Positions 8,640 through 18,580 are shown, counted from the stretch's first letter. The stretch: DNA of 64,000 nucleotides from an uncultured Dokdonia sp. (GCF_947492535.1 NZ_CANLNH010000006.1:225636-289635), one strand, 5' to 3'. The notes: a model not told the origin generated them from the letters alone. Made by a program: numbers and translations.

Positions 8640-9053
8640 ATGAAAAATAGGTATGTACTATTGCTTTTCATGCTCTGTGTTCAAATAAGTTTTGCACAGA
8701 CAGATAAAGAACAGATTAAAGAAACCCTTCTACATTATATAGAAGGAACTGCCAATGGAGCACCAGAACGAATTAAAAAAGCATTTCACAAAGATCTTAA
8801 TCTCTATAGTGTTTCTAATGATACATTGAGTATCACCAACGGACAAAAATATATTAGCTACTTTAGAGAAGGTCAAAAACGAGAGAGAGTTGGCAAAATC
8901 ATTTCAATAGATGTAGTGAATAATGCTGCCATCGCAAAAGTAGAAATTGATGTTCCTAGTAGAAACCGATTGTACACCGACTATATGATGCTTCTAAAGG
9001 TAAATGGACAATGGAAAATCATCCATAAATCATATACCTCCGAAAACTACTAA
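8640..9053 (+). CDS. Secreted NTF2-like / lumazine-binding-like protein
   Basis: A 137-residue protein with a signal peptide ending SFAQ and a single NTF2-like (SnoaL/lumazine-binding type) fold: a helical start (EQIKETLLHYIEGTANG), a central sheet and the typical closing VNGQWKIIHKSY. ATG 8640 is chosen because it begins directly with the signal peptide; an in-frame TTG 27 bp upstream would add a charged tail. It is 14 bp upstream of the beta-lactamase-fold hydrolase and is probably co-transcribed. Function unknown. Confidence 0.8.
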   Translation: MKNRYVLLLFMLCVQISFAQTDKEQIKETLLHYIEGTANGAPERIKKAFHKDLNLYSVSNDTLSITNGQKYISYFREGQKRERVGKIISIDVVNNAAIAKVEIDVPSRNRLYTDYMMLLKVNGQWKIIHKSYTSENY

Positions 9054-9067
9054 AACCATTCTCTATA

Positions 9068-10486
9068 ATGAATTTAAAATCATCACTACAGTTCTTTAGT
9101 ATCGTATTAGCATGTATAGGTATATCCTGTCAGGCACAAGAACATCAGGTAGATATAGTGAAACTAGAAACACAACTAGATTCTTTAATGAATACAAGGA
9201 TGCAAGAGGAACATATTCCAGGGGCCGCATTTATTATTGTGAAAGATGGGAAAACACTATTGAAGAAAGGATATGGATATACCAGCTTAGGTGAAGAAAT
9301 AAGACGGGTAGATCCTGATTCAACAATCTTTAGAATTGGTTCTGTGACCAAAACATTTACGGCTACAGCTTTATTACAATTAGTAGACCAACAGAAAGTT
9401 GATCTTCATACAGATGTAAATCAGTACTTAACTACGATAAAAGTTCCCGAAACTTATAAAAACCCTGTTACACCAGCACATTTAATCAATCACAGTGCAG
9501 GCTTTGATGAGTTAAGAGGACGCGTTGTCTATCAGGAAAGCCAATCGATTCCGTTAGGCGACTTTTTAAGTAATCGCCTTGTCCGTATCCGAGAACCTGG
9601 TATTATCTCTAGCTATTCCTCGTATGGAATAGCCTTGGCTGGACTTTTAGTAGAAAATGTAAGCGGACAACGTCTTGATGCGTTTATGAAAGAAACCATT
9701 TGGGAACCATTGGGCATGAATATGACCTCCATGTTTTTAAATGATCAGGTAGAAACCTATGCATCTTGGGGATATGAATATCGTAATGGAATTAATGTAC
9801 CACAACCTTGGGAATACTATCATACCTATCCAGCATCAGAGATCAATAGCACGGTAACTGATATGGGAAAATACTTGAACATGCATTTAAGTAGTGGTGT
9901 ATGGAATAATAAACGAATTTTAAGCGATGAGTTAGCACAACAAATGAAACAACCTCAATTACGGATACATCCTGAAGTCGAAGCATTTGCCTATGGTTTT
10001 TATGAAGAAGATGCTCAGGGTTTTAGAACCATTAGTCATGGAGGTGATATGCTTGGGTACGCATCTTATATGGCGATGGTACCCGAAGAACAGTTAGGTA
10101 TATTTATCATTCATCACCATGAAGGCACTCGATTACGCTATGCCGTGATGGATTTGGTTTTATCCGCTTTCGCGAAAGCGAACACAGAAACACCACAACC
10201 TACACCAACCACACCAATAACCAGTGATCTTAGTCGTTTTGCAGGTCATTATATGTGGACTACGCATTGTCATACATGTGAGACGGGATGGAAACCCGAT
10301 CGTGAAGAACTTATCGTAAATAATGATACTACCTTTACTATCATGAATCGAACCTATACCCAGGTAGCTCCTTTACTATTCAAAAGTACTGATGGTGCAC
10401 GTACTATGGGCTTTGTAGAAAATAAAGAAGGAGAAATTATATATATGTGTACTGGCGGAAATAATATGTTTGAGAAGGTGAAATAA
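9068..10486 (+). CDS. Serine beta-lactamase-fold hydrolase (class C/esterase type)
   Basis: A 472-residue exported hydrolase. The N-terminus has a hydrophobic stretch with a Cys in GISCQAQ that could be a lipobox. The catalytic motifs are S92-V-T-K95, Y183-S-S (the YxN position, with Ser for Asn) and H324-G-G, so the enzyme should be active as a penicillin-binding-protein-like esterase or peptidase rather than a true beta-lactamase. After a Pro/Thr-rich linker (about residues 370-385) a C-terminal beta domain follows. The 16-bp palindrome at 10165 encodes AFAKA at the end of the catalytic domain, just before this linker. Confidence 0.85.
   Translation: MNLKSSLQFFSIVLACIGISCQAQEHQVDIVKLETQLDSLMNTRMQEEHIPGAAFIIVKDGKTLLKKGYGYTSLGEEIRRVDPDSTIFRIGSVTKTFTATALLQLVDQQKVDLHTDVNQYLTTIKVPETYKNPVTPAHLINHSAGFDELRGRVVYQESQSIPLGDFLSNRLVRIREPGIISSYSSYGIALAGLLVENVSGQRLDAFMKETIWEPLGMNMTSMFLNDQVETYASWGYEYRNGINVPQPWEYYHTYPASEINSTVTDMGKYLNMHLSSGVWNNKRILSDELAQQMKQPQLRIHPEVEAFAYGFYEEDAQGFRTISHGGDMLGYASYMAMVPEEQLGIFIIHHHEGTRLRYAVMDLVLSAFAKANTETPQPTPTTPITSDLSRFAGHYMWTTHCHTCETGWKPDREELIVNNDTTFTIMNRTYTQVAPLLFKSTDGARTMGFVENKEGEIIYMCTGGNNMFEKVK
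10165..10180. repeat. 16-bp palindrome inside a coding region
   Basis: Perfect copy, read in a different frame from the one at 2951: GCT TTC GCG AAA GCG, giving AFAKA, at the edge of a domain linker. Confidence 0.9.
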
Positions 10487-10664
10487 AATTGTAAGTAGCA
10501 TCTGCTACTTCAAACCAATACGATAATTGCGTATTTGTAGCATTCATTTTAGTATTTAGTATGGTTTTGGTTTAATACCTTTTTTGTCTATAGCTAGCCA
10601 AAACATATGGTAAATATTGCTACTTTTTTATTTACCTCAAACAAAGAATAGAACATCATAACTA

Positions 10665-10700
10665 CTATAAAAAGCCACTTTAACAAGTGGCTTTTTATAG
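10665..10700. terminator. Bidirectional terminator between convergent genes
   Basis: A 16-bp perfect stem (CTATAAAAAGCCACTT / AAGTGGCTTTTTATAG) with a 4-nt loop, A-rich on one side and T-rich on the other. It serves the hydrolase (+) and the metalloprotease gene (-). Confidence 0.85.
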
Positions 10701-10758
10701 GTTTTAATACAACGACCTCAGTATAGACCTCGTTATCATTGTACGTTCCAAAAGTATA

Positions 10759-13074
10759 TTAAGGTTTAACTCCTTGTTGCGGTGTAATAGTGCTAGAACC
10801 TCCTTTATATAAAAATGAAAATCCGCTAGTCACAGGACTATTGCCCGGTTTCTCTGAAGGAGCTCCCACAATCAAGTCACATTTATTATCTCCATTAAAG
10901 TCTCCGGCAATAAGTGCATGACCAAATAAATCACCAGATTCATTAGCTCCTAGTCCTTTTTGATCAATTCCTTGCCAAGCTCTCAGACTTGAAGAACTTC
11001 CTTTAAAAAGCATTACAATACCAGATTTAGGATCACTAGAAGGTGCTTCCCCTGGAAGTCCAACCGCAAGATCATCTTTTCCATCGCCATTAAAATCTCC
11101 AGTCGTTAATGCAGCTCCAAACAAATCACCACGTTCATTAGTACCAAGACCTTTTTGGTCAATTCCTTGCCATGGTCTAAGTGCAGAACTACTTCCTTTA
11201 AATGTCATAACAAATCCAGATTTTGGATCTCTACCAGGAGCTTCACCCGGTAAACCAACGGCTAAATCATCTTTACCATCTCCGTTAAAATCTCCAGAAG
11301 TCAATGCTGCTCCAAATAGATCACCACGCTCATTAGTTCCTAATCCTTTTTGATCAATACTTTGCCAAGGTCTAAGCGAAGAACTACTTCCTTTAAACGT
11401 CATCACAAGTCCTGACTTTGGATCTCCACCAGGAGCCTCGCCTGGTAAACCAACGGCTAAATCATCTTTGCCATCTCCATTAAAATCTCCAGAAGTCAAT
11501 GCTGCACCAAATTGATCACCACTTTCATTAGTTCCTAATCCTTTTTGGTCAATTCCTTGCCAAGGTCTAAGTGAAGAAGAACTTCCTTTAAATGTCATCA
11601 CAAATCCAGATTTAGGATCTCTGCCAGGAGCTTCACCCGGTAAACCAACTGCTAAGTCATCTTTACCATCACCGTTAAAATCTCCTACAGCTAATGATGC
11701 TCCAAATAAATCACCATTTTCATTAGTACCAAGACCTTTTTGATCAATTCCTTGCCATGGTCTTAAATTACCAGCGGTACCTTTAAACGTCATGACAAAT
11801 CCAGATTTTGGATCACTACCAGGTGCTTCGCCAGGTAAACCAATAGCTAAATCATCTTTACCATCACCATTAAAATCTCCAGCTGCAAGAGAAGCTCCAA
11901 AAAGATCTCCTTGTTCATTAGTACCCAAACCTCGTTGATCAAGTGTTTGTGCATAGATAGGAAATCCATTAGCACGTCCTTTATATATAAATACTCGCCC
12001 TTCATTATTAGCACTGTTTTTTGCACCGATGGCATAATCTTGATAGCCATCACCATTAAAATCTCCTATAGCAAATGCACTTCCAAATCCTTTAACGACT
12101 CCGTTGGTAGCACCATCAAATGTGTATCCACGATCGCTTTCCATTCCTAAATAAGCAGATTGTATTCTAAATATTTGCCCGTTCGAAAAACGTGTACGGC
12201 ATACCTTAGGAGCATAACTCATTACATTACGAGGATCTGGAGTATAGAATTGATTATTTGCATCTCTCACGTTACCTGTATATGTACAAGAGCTATTTAC
12301 ACGGCCAGATAAGCTTGGGTCTGCAGCAGTATCACATATTAAATCTCCTGCCGAACTACAGTTACTTTGATTTACAAGTTCTGCGCCAGCAACAGTTTCA
12401 TGGGTATGCCATAAGTCAAACCAATGACCAATTTCATGAGCTAGGGTAGAAGCATTTCTTGTATGACTATTTTTCATCAAAATATGTTGTTCATTGGCAT
12501 TACTACTTGGAAAATTAGCCCAAGAAGTGCTTGAATTTTGGACAAAATAAATATTTAATTTACGTGCTACATTATTAGATGATACTGATAAACCAGCACG
12601 TTCTTCATCAAGACCATACGTTGTATTATATTTAGTGCTAGAGTCAATATATTTTACTTGATCAATAAAAAAGCGCATGTTAAGTGATTCATAAGTAATA
12701 TTTGCACGATCTATGGAAGCTTGAATATCTGCTTCAGAAATACCGCCCGTTCCATTGCTTCTTCTTAAAATGTGTGCAACGATTGGAATGTTTCGTACAA
12801 CACCCAAAAGCTCTCCACGTTGTGGACTTTTATTAGAAGACTTTTGTATTAATTGAAAATTATTGTTTTGAAATTGGATCTTTTCGACATTCTTAAGGTT
12901 TTCTATCGAATAGTTTTTGACAAACTGTAAACGTTTGTTAAAAACAGAGTTTGGATTTTTCCATGCGGTTACATGCTGTTGTGATGGTTGTGCCACACAG
13001 GATACTGTCTCTTGAGATTTAGCAATCCCAAAGAACAGAAAAAGTACAAGTGTTAGTAAAAAATTTGTTTTCAT
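10759..13074 (-). CDS. Secreted M43-like metalloprotease with seven-bladed FG-GAP propeller
   Basis: A 771-residue exported protein. A signal peptide is followed by a propeptide-like stretch, then a zinc protease domain with H213-E-I-G-H217-WFDLW-H223, an extended HExxHxxxxxH site, and a Met-turn NVMSYAP, as in M43 (pappalysin/cytophagalysin) peptidases. From about residue 330, seven blades of an integrin-alpha-like propeller follow, each with a Ca-binding GDFNGDGKDD loop and a 65-residue period; blades 2-6 are almost identical. It ends without a recognisable T9SS tail. The gene follows a small exported protein by 2 bp and so forms an operon with it. Probable extracellular protease; substrate unknown. 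Confidence 0.88.
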   Translation of the reverse strand: MKTNFLLTLVLFLFFGIAKSQETVSCVAQPSQQHVTAWKNPNSVFNKRLQFVKNYSIENLKNVEKIQFQNNNFQLIQKSSNKSPQRGELLGVVRNIPIVAHILRRSNGTGGISEADIQASIDRANITYESLNMRFFIDQVKYIDSSTKYNTTYGLDEERAGLSVSSNNVARKLNIYFVQNSSTSWANFPSSNANEQHILMKNSHTRNASTLAHEIGHWFDLWHTHETVAGAELVNQSNCSSAGDLICDTAADPSLSGRVNSSCTYTGNVRDANNQFYTPDPRNVMSYAPKVCRTRFSNGQIFRIQSAYLGMESDRGYTFDGATNGVVKGFGSAFAIGDFNGDGYQDYAIGAKNSANNEGRVFIYKGRANGFPIYAQTLDQRGLGTNEQGDLFGASLAAGDFNGDGKDDLAIGLPGEAPGSDPKSGFVMTFKGTAGNLRPWQGIDQKGLGTNENGDLFGASLAVGDFNGDGKDDLAVGLPGEAPGRDPKSGFVMTFKGSSSSLRPWQGIDQKGLGTNESGDQFGAALTSGDFNGDGKDDLAVGLPGEAPGGDPKSGLVMTFKGSSSSLRPWQSIDQKGLGTNERGDLFGAALTSGDFNGDGKDDLAVGLPGEAPGRDPKSGFVMTFKGSSSALRPWQGIDQKGLGTNERGDLFGAALTTGDFNGDGKDDLAVGLPGEAPSSDPKSGIVMLFKGSSSSLRAWQGIDQKGLGANESGDLFGHALIAGDFNGDNKCDLIVGAPSEKPGNSPVTSGFSFLYKGGSSTITPQQGVKP
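10878..12066 (-). repeat. Intragenic tandem repeat: FG-GAP blades, 195-bp period
   Basis: Seven copies of the GDFNGDG coding block; the central five share long runs such as GIDQKGLGTNE and LPGEAPG at DNA level too, suggesting recent duplication or gene conversion. Blades 1 and 7 are the most diverged. Confidence 0.85.
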
Positions 13075-13076
13075 AA

Positions 13077-13580
13077 TTAGTTATTTATTTTAGTGATTGT
13101 TTTTAGTAGTAGTAATACATTTTCTAGTTGTGTTGTGGTTGTACTAACATCTAATAGAAAGAAAGACTCGGTTTCAGTGTAGGAGATATATACTTTACCG
13201 CTTACATTTCTAAAAGAAGCTCCTGTATCTTCATAAGCAAGTACCAACTTCCCATCATCAAACTCTTTTAAGGTTTTAAATTGTAACCTTGGTTTGTTGA
13301 TATATGCAGTCATTGGAATTTTGGGGCGGCCGCCTCCTTTTTCATAGGATACTACGATAGATTCATCTTTATTTCGAGTTTCGAAAAAATGAGTATCATC
13401 ACCTGTCCCGCTATTGATTATAAATGATTGCGGTATAGTGATATTGAAATTTTCATGTATCGTAACCAATGAGTCCTTTTGAATACTTGATACTAAAGCA
13501 CTTTTAGTAGCATGAGAACTACATTGTGTGTTTGCAAAAACTATTGAAATACAGAATAGTACACTTAGAATAAGCTTCAT
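13077..13580 (-). CDS. Small exported protein of unknown function
   Basis: A 167-residue protein with a signal peptide or lipobox-like stretch (SIVFANTQCSS). The mature part is mostly beta with NITIPQSFIINSG near the start and ends in a helix. No family recognised. Its stop is 2 bp before the metalloprotease ATG, so the two are translated from one transcript; a role linked to the protease (inhibitor, chaperone or anchor) is only an inference. Confidence 0.7.
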   Translation of the reverse strand: MKLILSVLFCISIVFANTQCSSHATKSALVSSIQKDSLVTIHENFNITIPQSFIINSGTGDDTHFFETRNKDESIVVSYEKGGGRPKIPMTAYINKPRLQFKTLKEFDDGKLVLAYEDTGASFRNVSGKVYISYTETESFFLLDVSTTTTQLENVLLLLKTITKINN

Positions 13581-13882
13581 AATATATTTTATTGATGATG
13601 CAAAACTACTAGCGACATTCTTTAATTAGGACAATAGTATGCCTAGATTTTATTAGGGCAAATACCCTTTTTAAAAGAAGTTATTTAAAGGAAAGAAATA
13701 GGTGATGAACCCAAGATAAAATTGAAACAACAATTTATAGTAATATAGCTTATAATTTCTGTTGATTTTTCAGAAGTACTATTTTTCATCTGTAGATAAC
13801 TCATTTAACAGGTGTTTTAACATTGAAATACTTTTCTCATACACCTATTTTTAAATGCATCAATTATTTAAAATAGAAACAT
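13581..13882. other. 302-bp intergenic region between divergent genes
   Basis: Holds a minus-strand -7 box candidate (TAGTTTTG, + coordinates 13601-13608) with a TTG 23 bp upstream of it, serving the 13077/10759 operon. The remainder is plain AT-rich sequence; I see no gene or repeat. Confidence 0.5.
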
Positions 13883-15355
13883 ATGAGATTTATAGAAATG
13901 CTGTTACTCCTTATAGTGACAGTTTTGTTTTTTATCAAACGCCCACTCCTTAAAAAAATTCAAAAGAAACCGCTTCTAATTATTTTAGTATGCATTTTAG
14001 TAATTCACCTATCATTTGAAGGGTGGCGATGGCAAATGATTCCCACATATCTATTAGTTAGTATTTTACTATGGAGAATATATAGCTTAAGACATATTGA
14101 ACTTCCAAAACTCACGTTTGTAAGACTTGTTGGATTTATAGTTGTTATTTTTTTACTAGTCCCAAGTTGGATATTACCTAGTATACTCCCTGTATTTTCA
14201 TTACCAGAACCTACAGGTAAATATCAAGTAGGAACTCATCTTATTCATCTAGAAACAAACATGGATGAGCCTATCACAAAAGATCAAACCGATAAAAGAG
14301 AATTTATGGTGAAAGTTTGGTATCCTGCAAGTTCTATTACTTCGGCAAAACAAGAGCCTTATTTAGATATTACAAATCGAACGAATTTTATTCTAAAATA
14401 TGGAGGCGGTATCTTACCGCCAGCTTCCATGGATTATTTAGATCATGTAAAAACCCATGTATATCAAAATGCTCCAATTGTAGATGATACCTTCCCTGTA
14501 TTACTATTTTCACATGGCTATGGTTCAAATGCATCTGGGTATTATGCCTTACTCACAGAAATTGCTAGTCATGGCTATATCATTATCAACATGAATCATA
14601 CGTATGAAAGCTTAGGGGCTGTATTTCCAGATGGTTCTGAAAAGCATTTTGATTATGAATTTCAAGCTATTGATGGTGCTGATGCTATGAAGCATATCAC
14701 TCCGATAAAAGAGGCATTTGAACAAAAACTTTCTTATGACGAACGCCATGCTATGATTAGAGAAGCCTCTAAAGAATATAATGTAACCCATATGGTAAAG
14801 AGATGGACCAAAGACATGATATACACCCTAGACCAATTAGAAGACTGGAATAAAAATGGCTTTTTAAAAAACAGACTGGATCTCGAAAAAATTGGTGTTT
14901 TTGGGCACTCTAGAGGTGGAGGCGCTGCAGGACAGCTCACTATAAAAGATACTCGAATAAAAGCTGCAGCAAATATTGATGGTGTCCAATGGGGCGAAAT
15001 GATGGATACCATATATCACAAACCCTTTTTATATATTTCGGCCGATTGGCCAGCAGATCATCATGATATCAATGCACATACGTATAAGCATAAAAGTACT
15101 GACTACTTTTATGAAAGCAAGTTACTCACTGCTGCACATCCTAATTTTATGGATATTCCATTAATGATCCCAGTAAGAAGTCTTGCACAAACAGGAGAAA
15201 TTGATACTGAATTAGGAATTAAAATAACAAATGATCTTATCATTTCATTTTTTGATCGGCATTTAAAAGGAGATCAAAACTCTAACCCTACACAAGTATC
15301 AGATCGTTATAATTTGTTAGAAATGACAGTATATAAAAATGGAAAGAAATTCTAA
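13883..15355 (+). CDS. Membrane-anchored PAF-acetylhydrolase-like alpha/beta hydrolase
   Basis: A 490-residue protein. Residues 1 to about 115 form three to four membrane helices. The rest is an alpha/beta hydrolase of the platelet-activating-factor acetylhydrolase type: LFSHGYGSNASGYYALLTEI supplies the oxyanion region, GHSRGGG the nucleophile elbow with Ser343, NIDGVQWG the acid region, and the His lies nearer the C-terminus. It is likely a periplasm-facing lipase or esterase for short acyl or oxidised phospholipids. A palindromic terminator follows directly. Confidence 0.85.
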   Translation: MRFIEMLLLLIVTVLFFIKRPLLKKIQKKPLLIILVCILVIHLSFEGWRWQMIPTYLLVSILLWRIYSLRHIELPKLTFVRLVGFIVVIFLLVPSWILPSILPVFSLPEPTGKYQVGTHLIHLETNMDEPITKDQTDKREFMVKVWYPASSITSAKQEPYLDITNRTNFILKYGGGILPPASMDYLDHVKTHVYQNAPIVDDTFPVLLFSHGYGSNASGYYALLTEIASHGYIIINMNHTYESLGAVFPDGSEKHFDYEFQAIDGADAMKHITPIKEAFEQKLSYDERHAMIREASKEYNVTHMVKRWTKDMIYTLDQLEDWNKNGFLKNRLDLEKIGVFGHSRGGGAAGQLTIKDTRIKAAANIDGVQWGEMMDTIYHKPFLYISADWPADHHDINAHTYKHKSTDYFYESKLLTAAHPNFMDIPLMIPVRSLAQTGEIDTELGIKITNDLIISFFDRHLKGDQNSNPTQVSDRYNLLEMTVYKNGKKF

Positions 15356-15364
15356 TATAAAACA

Positions 15365-15402
15365 TTAAAGAGAGGTTATAATGTTGTATAACCTCTCTTT
15401 AA
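15365..15402. terminator. Bidirectional terminator
   Basis: A 16-bp perfect stem (TTAAAGAGAGGTTATA / TATAACCTCTCTTTAA) around a 6-nt loop between the convergent hydrolase and DUF4494 genes. Confidence 0.85.
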
Positions 15403-15420
15403 ATACTAAAACAATACTAT

Positions 15421-15939
15421 CTATTCCTCCTCATCTGTTACAGGAACTGAGTTTTTAACCGCTGTAAATTTCTCTAAACGTTCTAGTTCATTTTCTTCAC
15501 CAGAAAAATAAGGGAATACATCCATCACAGGAGATTCTGCTATAGCAGGAATGGTATATTCTCCCAGAGTGTCTTTCATGACACTCTCTGTATTTTCATA
15601 GGCCTCTTTTACATCATTTGCCTGTACTAATAGGTATTGATTGGTTTTACGTTCTTTACCACTTTCTTCATCAAAAGCAATTAAAGACACTTTAGATTTA
15701 AACCATCTATCCGAATTTTCAAAAGGATGTATTTCTGCATAATTAGCTACTTTAATATTGGTAATAGTAATTTCATCACTATCACTTAAATACACAGACA
15801 TTTCTTCTGTAATTCTACTTTCTGCTTCAGTATAAGAAATAGCATCTACTAAGAAAGGTTCTGTCTTTACCTTTTGCATTCCAGATGCTTCATCCATTTT
15901 TCTATATTTCACTTTACACTCGTACCAAGTTACGCTCAT
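15421..15939 (-). CDS. DUF4494 domain protein
   Basis: A 172-residue cytoplasmic protein recognisable as DUF4494 by its opening WYECKVKYRKMDEASGMQKV, the EPFLVDAISYTEAE block and a second related half (WFKSKVSLIAFDEESGKERK). The two halves look like an internal duplication. DUF4494 is widespread in Bacteroidota with no known function. Minus-strand box TATATTTG (+ coordinates 15962-15969) is a good -7 candidate 23 bp upstream. Confidence 0.88.
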   Translation of the reverse strand: MSVTWYECKVKYRKMDEASGMQKVKTEPFLVDAISYTEAESRITEEMSVYLSDSDEITITNIKVANYAEIHPFENSDRWFKSKVSLIAFDEESGKERKTNQYLLVQANDVKEAYENTESVMKDTLGEYTIPAIAESPVMDVFPYFSGEENELERLEKFTAVKNSVPVTDEEE

Positions 15940-15961
15940 ATCTTTTTGTTTTTAAGGGTGC

Positions 15962-15969
15962 CAAATATA
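15962..15969 (-). promoter_or_regulatory. Putative -7 box TATATTTG for the DUF4494 gene
   Basis: Exact TAnnTTTG match on the minus strand, preceded by T-rich sequence with TTG motifs 15 and 24 bp upstream. Confidence 0.45.
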
Positions 15970-16096
15970 GGATTTCGTGATAAGCAAAAAAGTCAAAATA
16001 GAGATAGATATTCACAATTTCAATAAAGAAGTTGTAGTCATTTTAGAACGAAGTAGTTATCCATTTTTACATACCTGAGTTGATTACTATTTAGTA

Positions 16097-16112
16097 CGCT
16101 TTCGCGAAAGCA
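16097..16112. repeat. 16-bp palindrome, one mismatch
   Basis: CGCTTTCGCGAAAGCA between DUF4494 and the LytTR regulator gene; only the last base differs from the perfect form. Confidence 0.8.
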
Positions 16113-16144
16113 TAGCTAGCAAAAACTAAATCCTCAAGACTATT

Positions 16145-16843
16145 TTAAAACCACTTTGCCTTTATGTCCTTGTATTTAGTTCTTCCGATAGGGATACGCT
16201 CACCATTTTTAAGCTCAGCTATATATTTGCTTCCAGATTCTACAATAATTTCGCTTACTTCGGACATCTTTGCCAAATAAGATTTGTGAATACGTTCAAA
16301 AGAAAATGCTAACAACTGTTCTAGTTTTTCTAGTGATTTATCGTGTAATTCTTTTTTTCCATCGATAAGAAAGAGTTCAGTATAAGCTCCCGCACCTTTT
16401 ATATAAAGCACATCTTCAATAGGGATTAGTTGTATTCTACGTCTTTTTTTGACAGCTAGAAATTTAAGATCATTTGTATGGATCTTCTCTTTTCTAATGA
16501 TTTTATGTAACGCTTTCTCTATTCGATCTCTGTTAAAAGGTTTAGGTACAAAATCTAGAACACCATATTCAAAAGCAGTAATTGCTTGATCCTTGTAGGC
16601 AGAAATAATGATTGTATGAAACGATTCAGAGACTGCTGTAGTGAGTAAGTCAAACCCACTGTCTCCGTTGAGATTCAAATCTAACAGCATTAGATCCAAT
16701 GAGTTATTTTCAATAAAACTCAATGCTCCTGAGAGTGTATTAATATGAGTGAGTGATTGTAATGCATCACCTAGAATATCGCGTGTCATTCGCTCTATTC
16801 TTTTAGCGATTCTAGATTCGTCTTCAACGATTAAAATATTCAT
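16145..16843 (-). CDS. LytTR-family response regulator
   Basis: A 232-residue regulator: receiver domain at residues 1-120 with acidic patch EDE, phosphoacceptor Asp55 in LLDLNLNGD and Lys in VPKPFNRDR, then a LytTR DNA-binding domain from about 130 with YIKGAGAYTELFL and FERIHKSYLAKM. ATG 16841-16843 is preferred over an upstream ATG that would add 11 residues overlapping the kinase gene; with it the two genes are 2 bp apart. It is the partner of the histidine kinase just upstream. Direct repeats at 18581-18609 look like its binding site. Confidence 0.9.
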   Translation of the reverse strand: MNILIVEDESRIAKRIERMTRDILGDALQSLTHINTLSGALSFIENNSLDLMLLDLNLNGDSGFDLLTTAVSESFHTIIISAYKDQAITAFEYGVLDFVPKPFNRDRIEKALHKIIRKEKIHTNDLKFLAVKKRRRIQLIPIEDVLYIKGAGAYTELFLIDGKKELHDKSLEKLEQLLAFSFERIHKSYLAKMSEVSEIIVESGSKYIAELKNGERIPIGRTKYKDIKAKWF

Positions 16844-16845
16844 TT

Positions 16846-18531
16846 TTAAAAATATATTTTTATACTGTTTTTCCAACCGTGAGCTGTAGGTTCAGAAGTA
16901 AAATCCCATTGATCCTGATAACTTTCTGTAAGTCGAGCTTTAACATATTTCAATCCTGTGCCATCACCTTTATTATTTTTTTTCTCTTCCAATACATTAG
17001 CAAAAGTTAAAAATGTATAACATTTATAATCGATATTCGATTCAAAAATCAACTTAAACTGAATGCTGTTATCTTCTTGAGGCAAACCGTGTGTAATCCC
17101 ATTTTCTAATAATGTATGTAGAATTCCAGGAGGTACTTTTTCTTCAAGATCAATACCTTCATCTTGCCAAGAATAATTGATTTCTTTCCGATACTCCATA
17201 ATTTTAAGATGCGAACGACAAAGCGCTATTTCTTGTGAAATAGGGATTAATGTTTGATTCTCAATTTGATTGAAAAGATCAAACTCTTTAGCCAAAGCTT
17301 CTATAAACAAAACACCTTTTTTAGGTGATTCTTCTATCCAATCTATCAATGAAGTTAAGGTGTTCATTAAAAAATGAGGTTGAATATTCTTTTTAAGTAA
17401 TTCAAGACGCAACCGTGTAGATTGAACTAAAGAGTTTTCATAAGCCAATCGTTCTTCTTTTATTTTAAGAGAAACTAAATAGAACATACCCAGAAGAATA
17501 AGACTAAAACCTGCAAATAAACTTTTATTAAAAGGGGTGACAGCCGCTATAAGTACAGATAGTATAAGAGTTAAGAGCACAAGAAGAGCACCTTTTCTTT
17601 TTTTATAAACTCCAAACACAACAATACAAACAGAAAACACCCACATACTTAACGCCATATCATTATTTGTTAATTCAATAATATGCCTTGCTTGGAAAAT
17701 GTACACTAATAAGCCTGAATAAATGATAAACAATAATTTTCGTTTTGGGAAAGGAAATTGTATAGAAAAATAGAACGGAATTAAAAATGAAATACTAACC
17801 ATTAAAACACCTATGATCTGTAATCGTATAACGTGCATACTATAATGAATAGCCACATAAGCTTTAATAAACTCTGTCAATATCAAAGCAAAAAAAAGAA
17901 AACAGCTGATACTAAAAATCAATGTTGCATACTCTTTTTTATTGCTTAGAAAAAGAAAGAAAAAATAGATAGAAGCAATAAGAAAAGCGCCAGCAAAGAG
18001 ATGCATATAAGAAGTTTCAATAAGGCGATTTGCTAATAGGTCATCATAATGATCTATGTTCAATGTAGCTATTCTTATATGGTCTGGAAAATAATAAAGA
18101 CTTGATCGTATCGCCAGTACATGCGTTCCTTTTTTAGTAAGGTCAATTGGTATGTTATGAGTAGTCCACATTTTACCTACTTTACCAAGTATAGCTTCTT
18201 GTCCTGGGTTTCCATTTTCACCAATCAATACGCCGTCCCAAAAAACTTCATATTCTCCATATACATGTAGATATATACCATAAGGCCTTAATGAATCTGA
18301 GTCTTCGAAAATATCAATTTTAGTTCTGGACCAAAACACTTCGCCATCTGGCACATATCTTAGTATTGGTTTCCAATTTTGATCCTTAAACTCTTTAGTA
18401 GCCCATTCTTGTTGATCGCCTATTTTGAATACGCTTGTGTATTTATTATAAAAACTAGGTTTCTGAGAACACGAAACTGTAAGTAGCGTGAAGCAGATAC
18501 ATAGGAAATATAATAAAGTTCTCAACTTCAT
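16846..18531 (-). CDS. LytS-type sensor histidine kinase with 7TM (DISM-like) sensor
   Basis: A 561-residue kinase. The N-terminus carries a lipoprotein-like or uncleaved signal (LLTVSCSQ), then a periplasmic carbohydrate-binding-like beta domain to about residue 170, seven membrane helices to about 355, and a short His_kinase domain starting with QPHFLMNTLTSLIDW, whose His is the phosphorylation site. The N-box is LLENGITHG and the G-box GDGTGLKYVKARL. This is the 7TMR-DISM layout joined to a LytS kinase. It probably autoregulates through the LytTR boxes upstream. Confidence 0.9.
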   Translation of the reverse strand: MKLRTLLYFLCICFTLLTVSCSQKPSFYNKYTSVFKIGDQQEWATKEFKDQNWKPILRYVPDGEVFWSRTKIDIFEDSDSLRPYGIYLHVYGEYEVFWDGVLIGENGNPGQEAILGKVGKMWTTHNIPIDLTKKGTHVLAIRSSLYYFPDHIRIATLNIDHYDDLLANRLIETSYMHLFAGAFLIASIYFFFLFLSNKKEYATLIFSISCFLFFALILTEFIKAYVAIHYSMHVIRLQIIGVLMVSISFLIPFYFSIQFPFPKRKLLFIIYSGLLVYIFQARHIIELTNNDMALSMWVFSVCIVVFGVYKKRKGALLVLLTLILSVLIAAVTPFNKSLFAGFSLILLGMFYLVSLKIKEERLAYENSLVQSTRLRLELLKKNIQPHFLMNTLTSLIDWIEESPKKGVLFIEALAKEFDLFNQIENQTLIPISQEIALCRSHLKIMEYRKEINYSWQDEGIDLEEKVPPGILHTLLENGITHGLPQEDNSIQFKLIFESNIDYKCYTFLTFANVLEEKKNNKGDGTGLKYVKARLTESYQDQWDFTSEPTAHGWKNSIKIYF

Positions 18532-18580
18532 TTTGATTTGGTTTTACAAATGCAAACTAACTATTATAAAATAGCAATTT

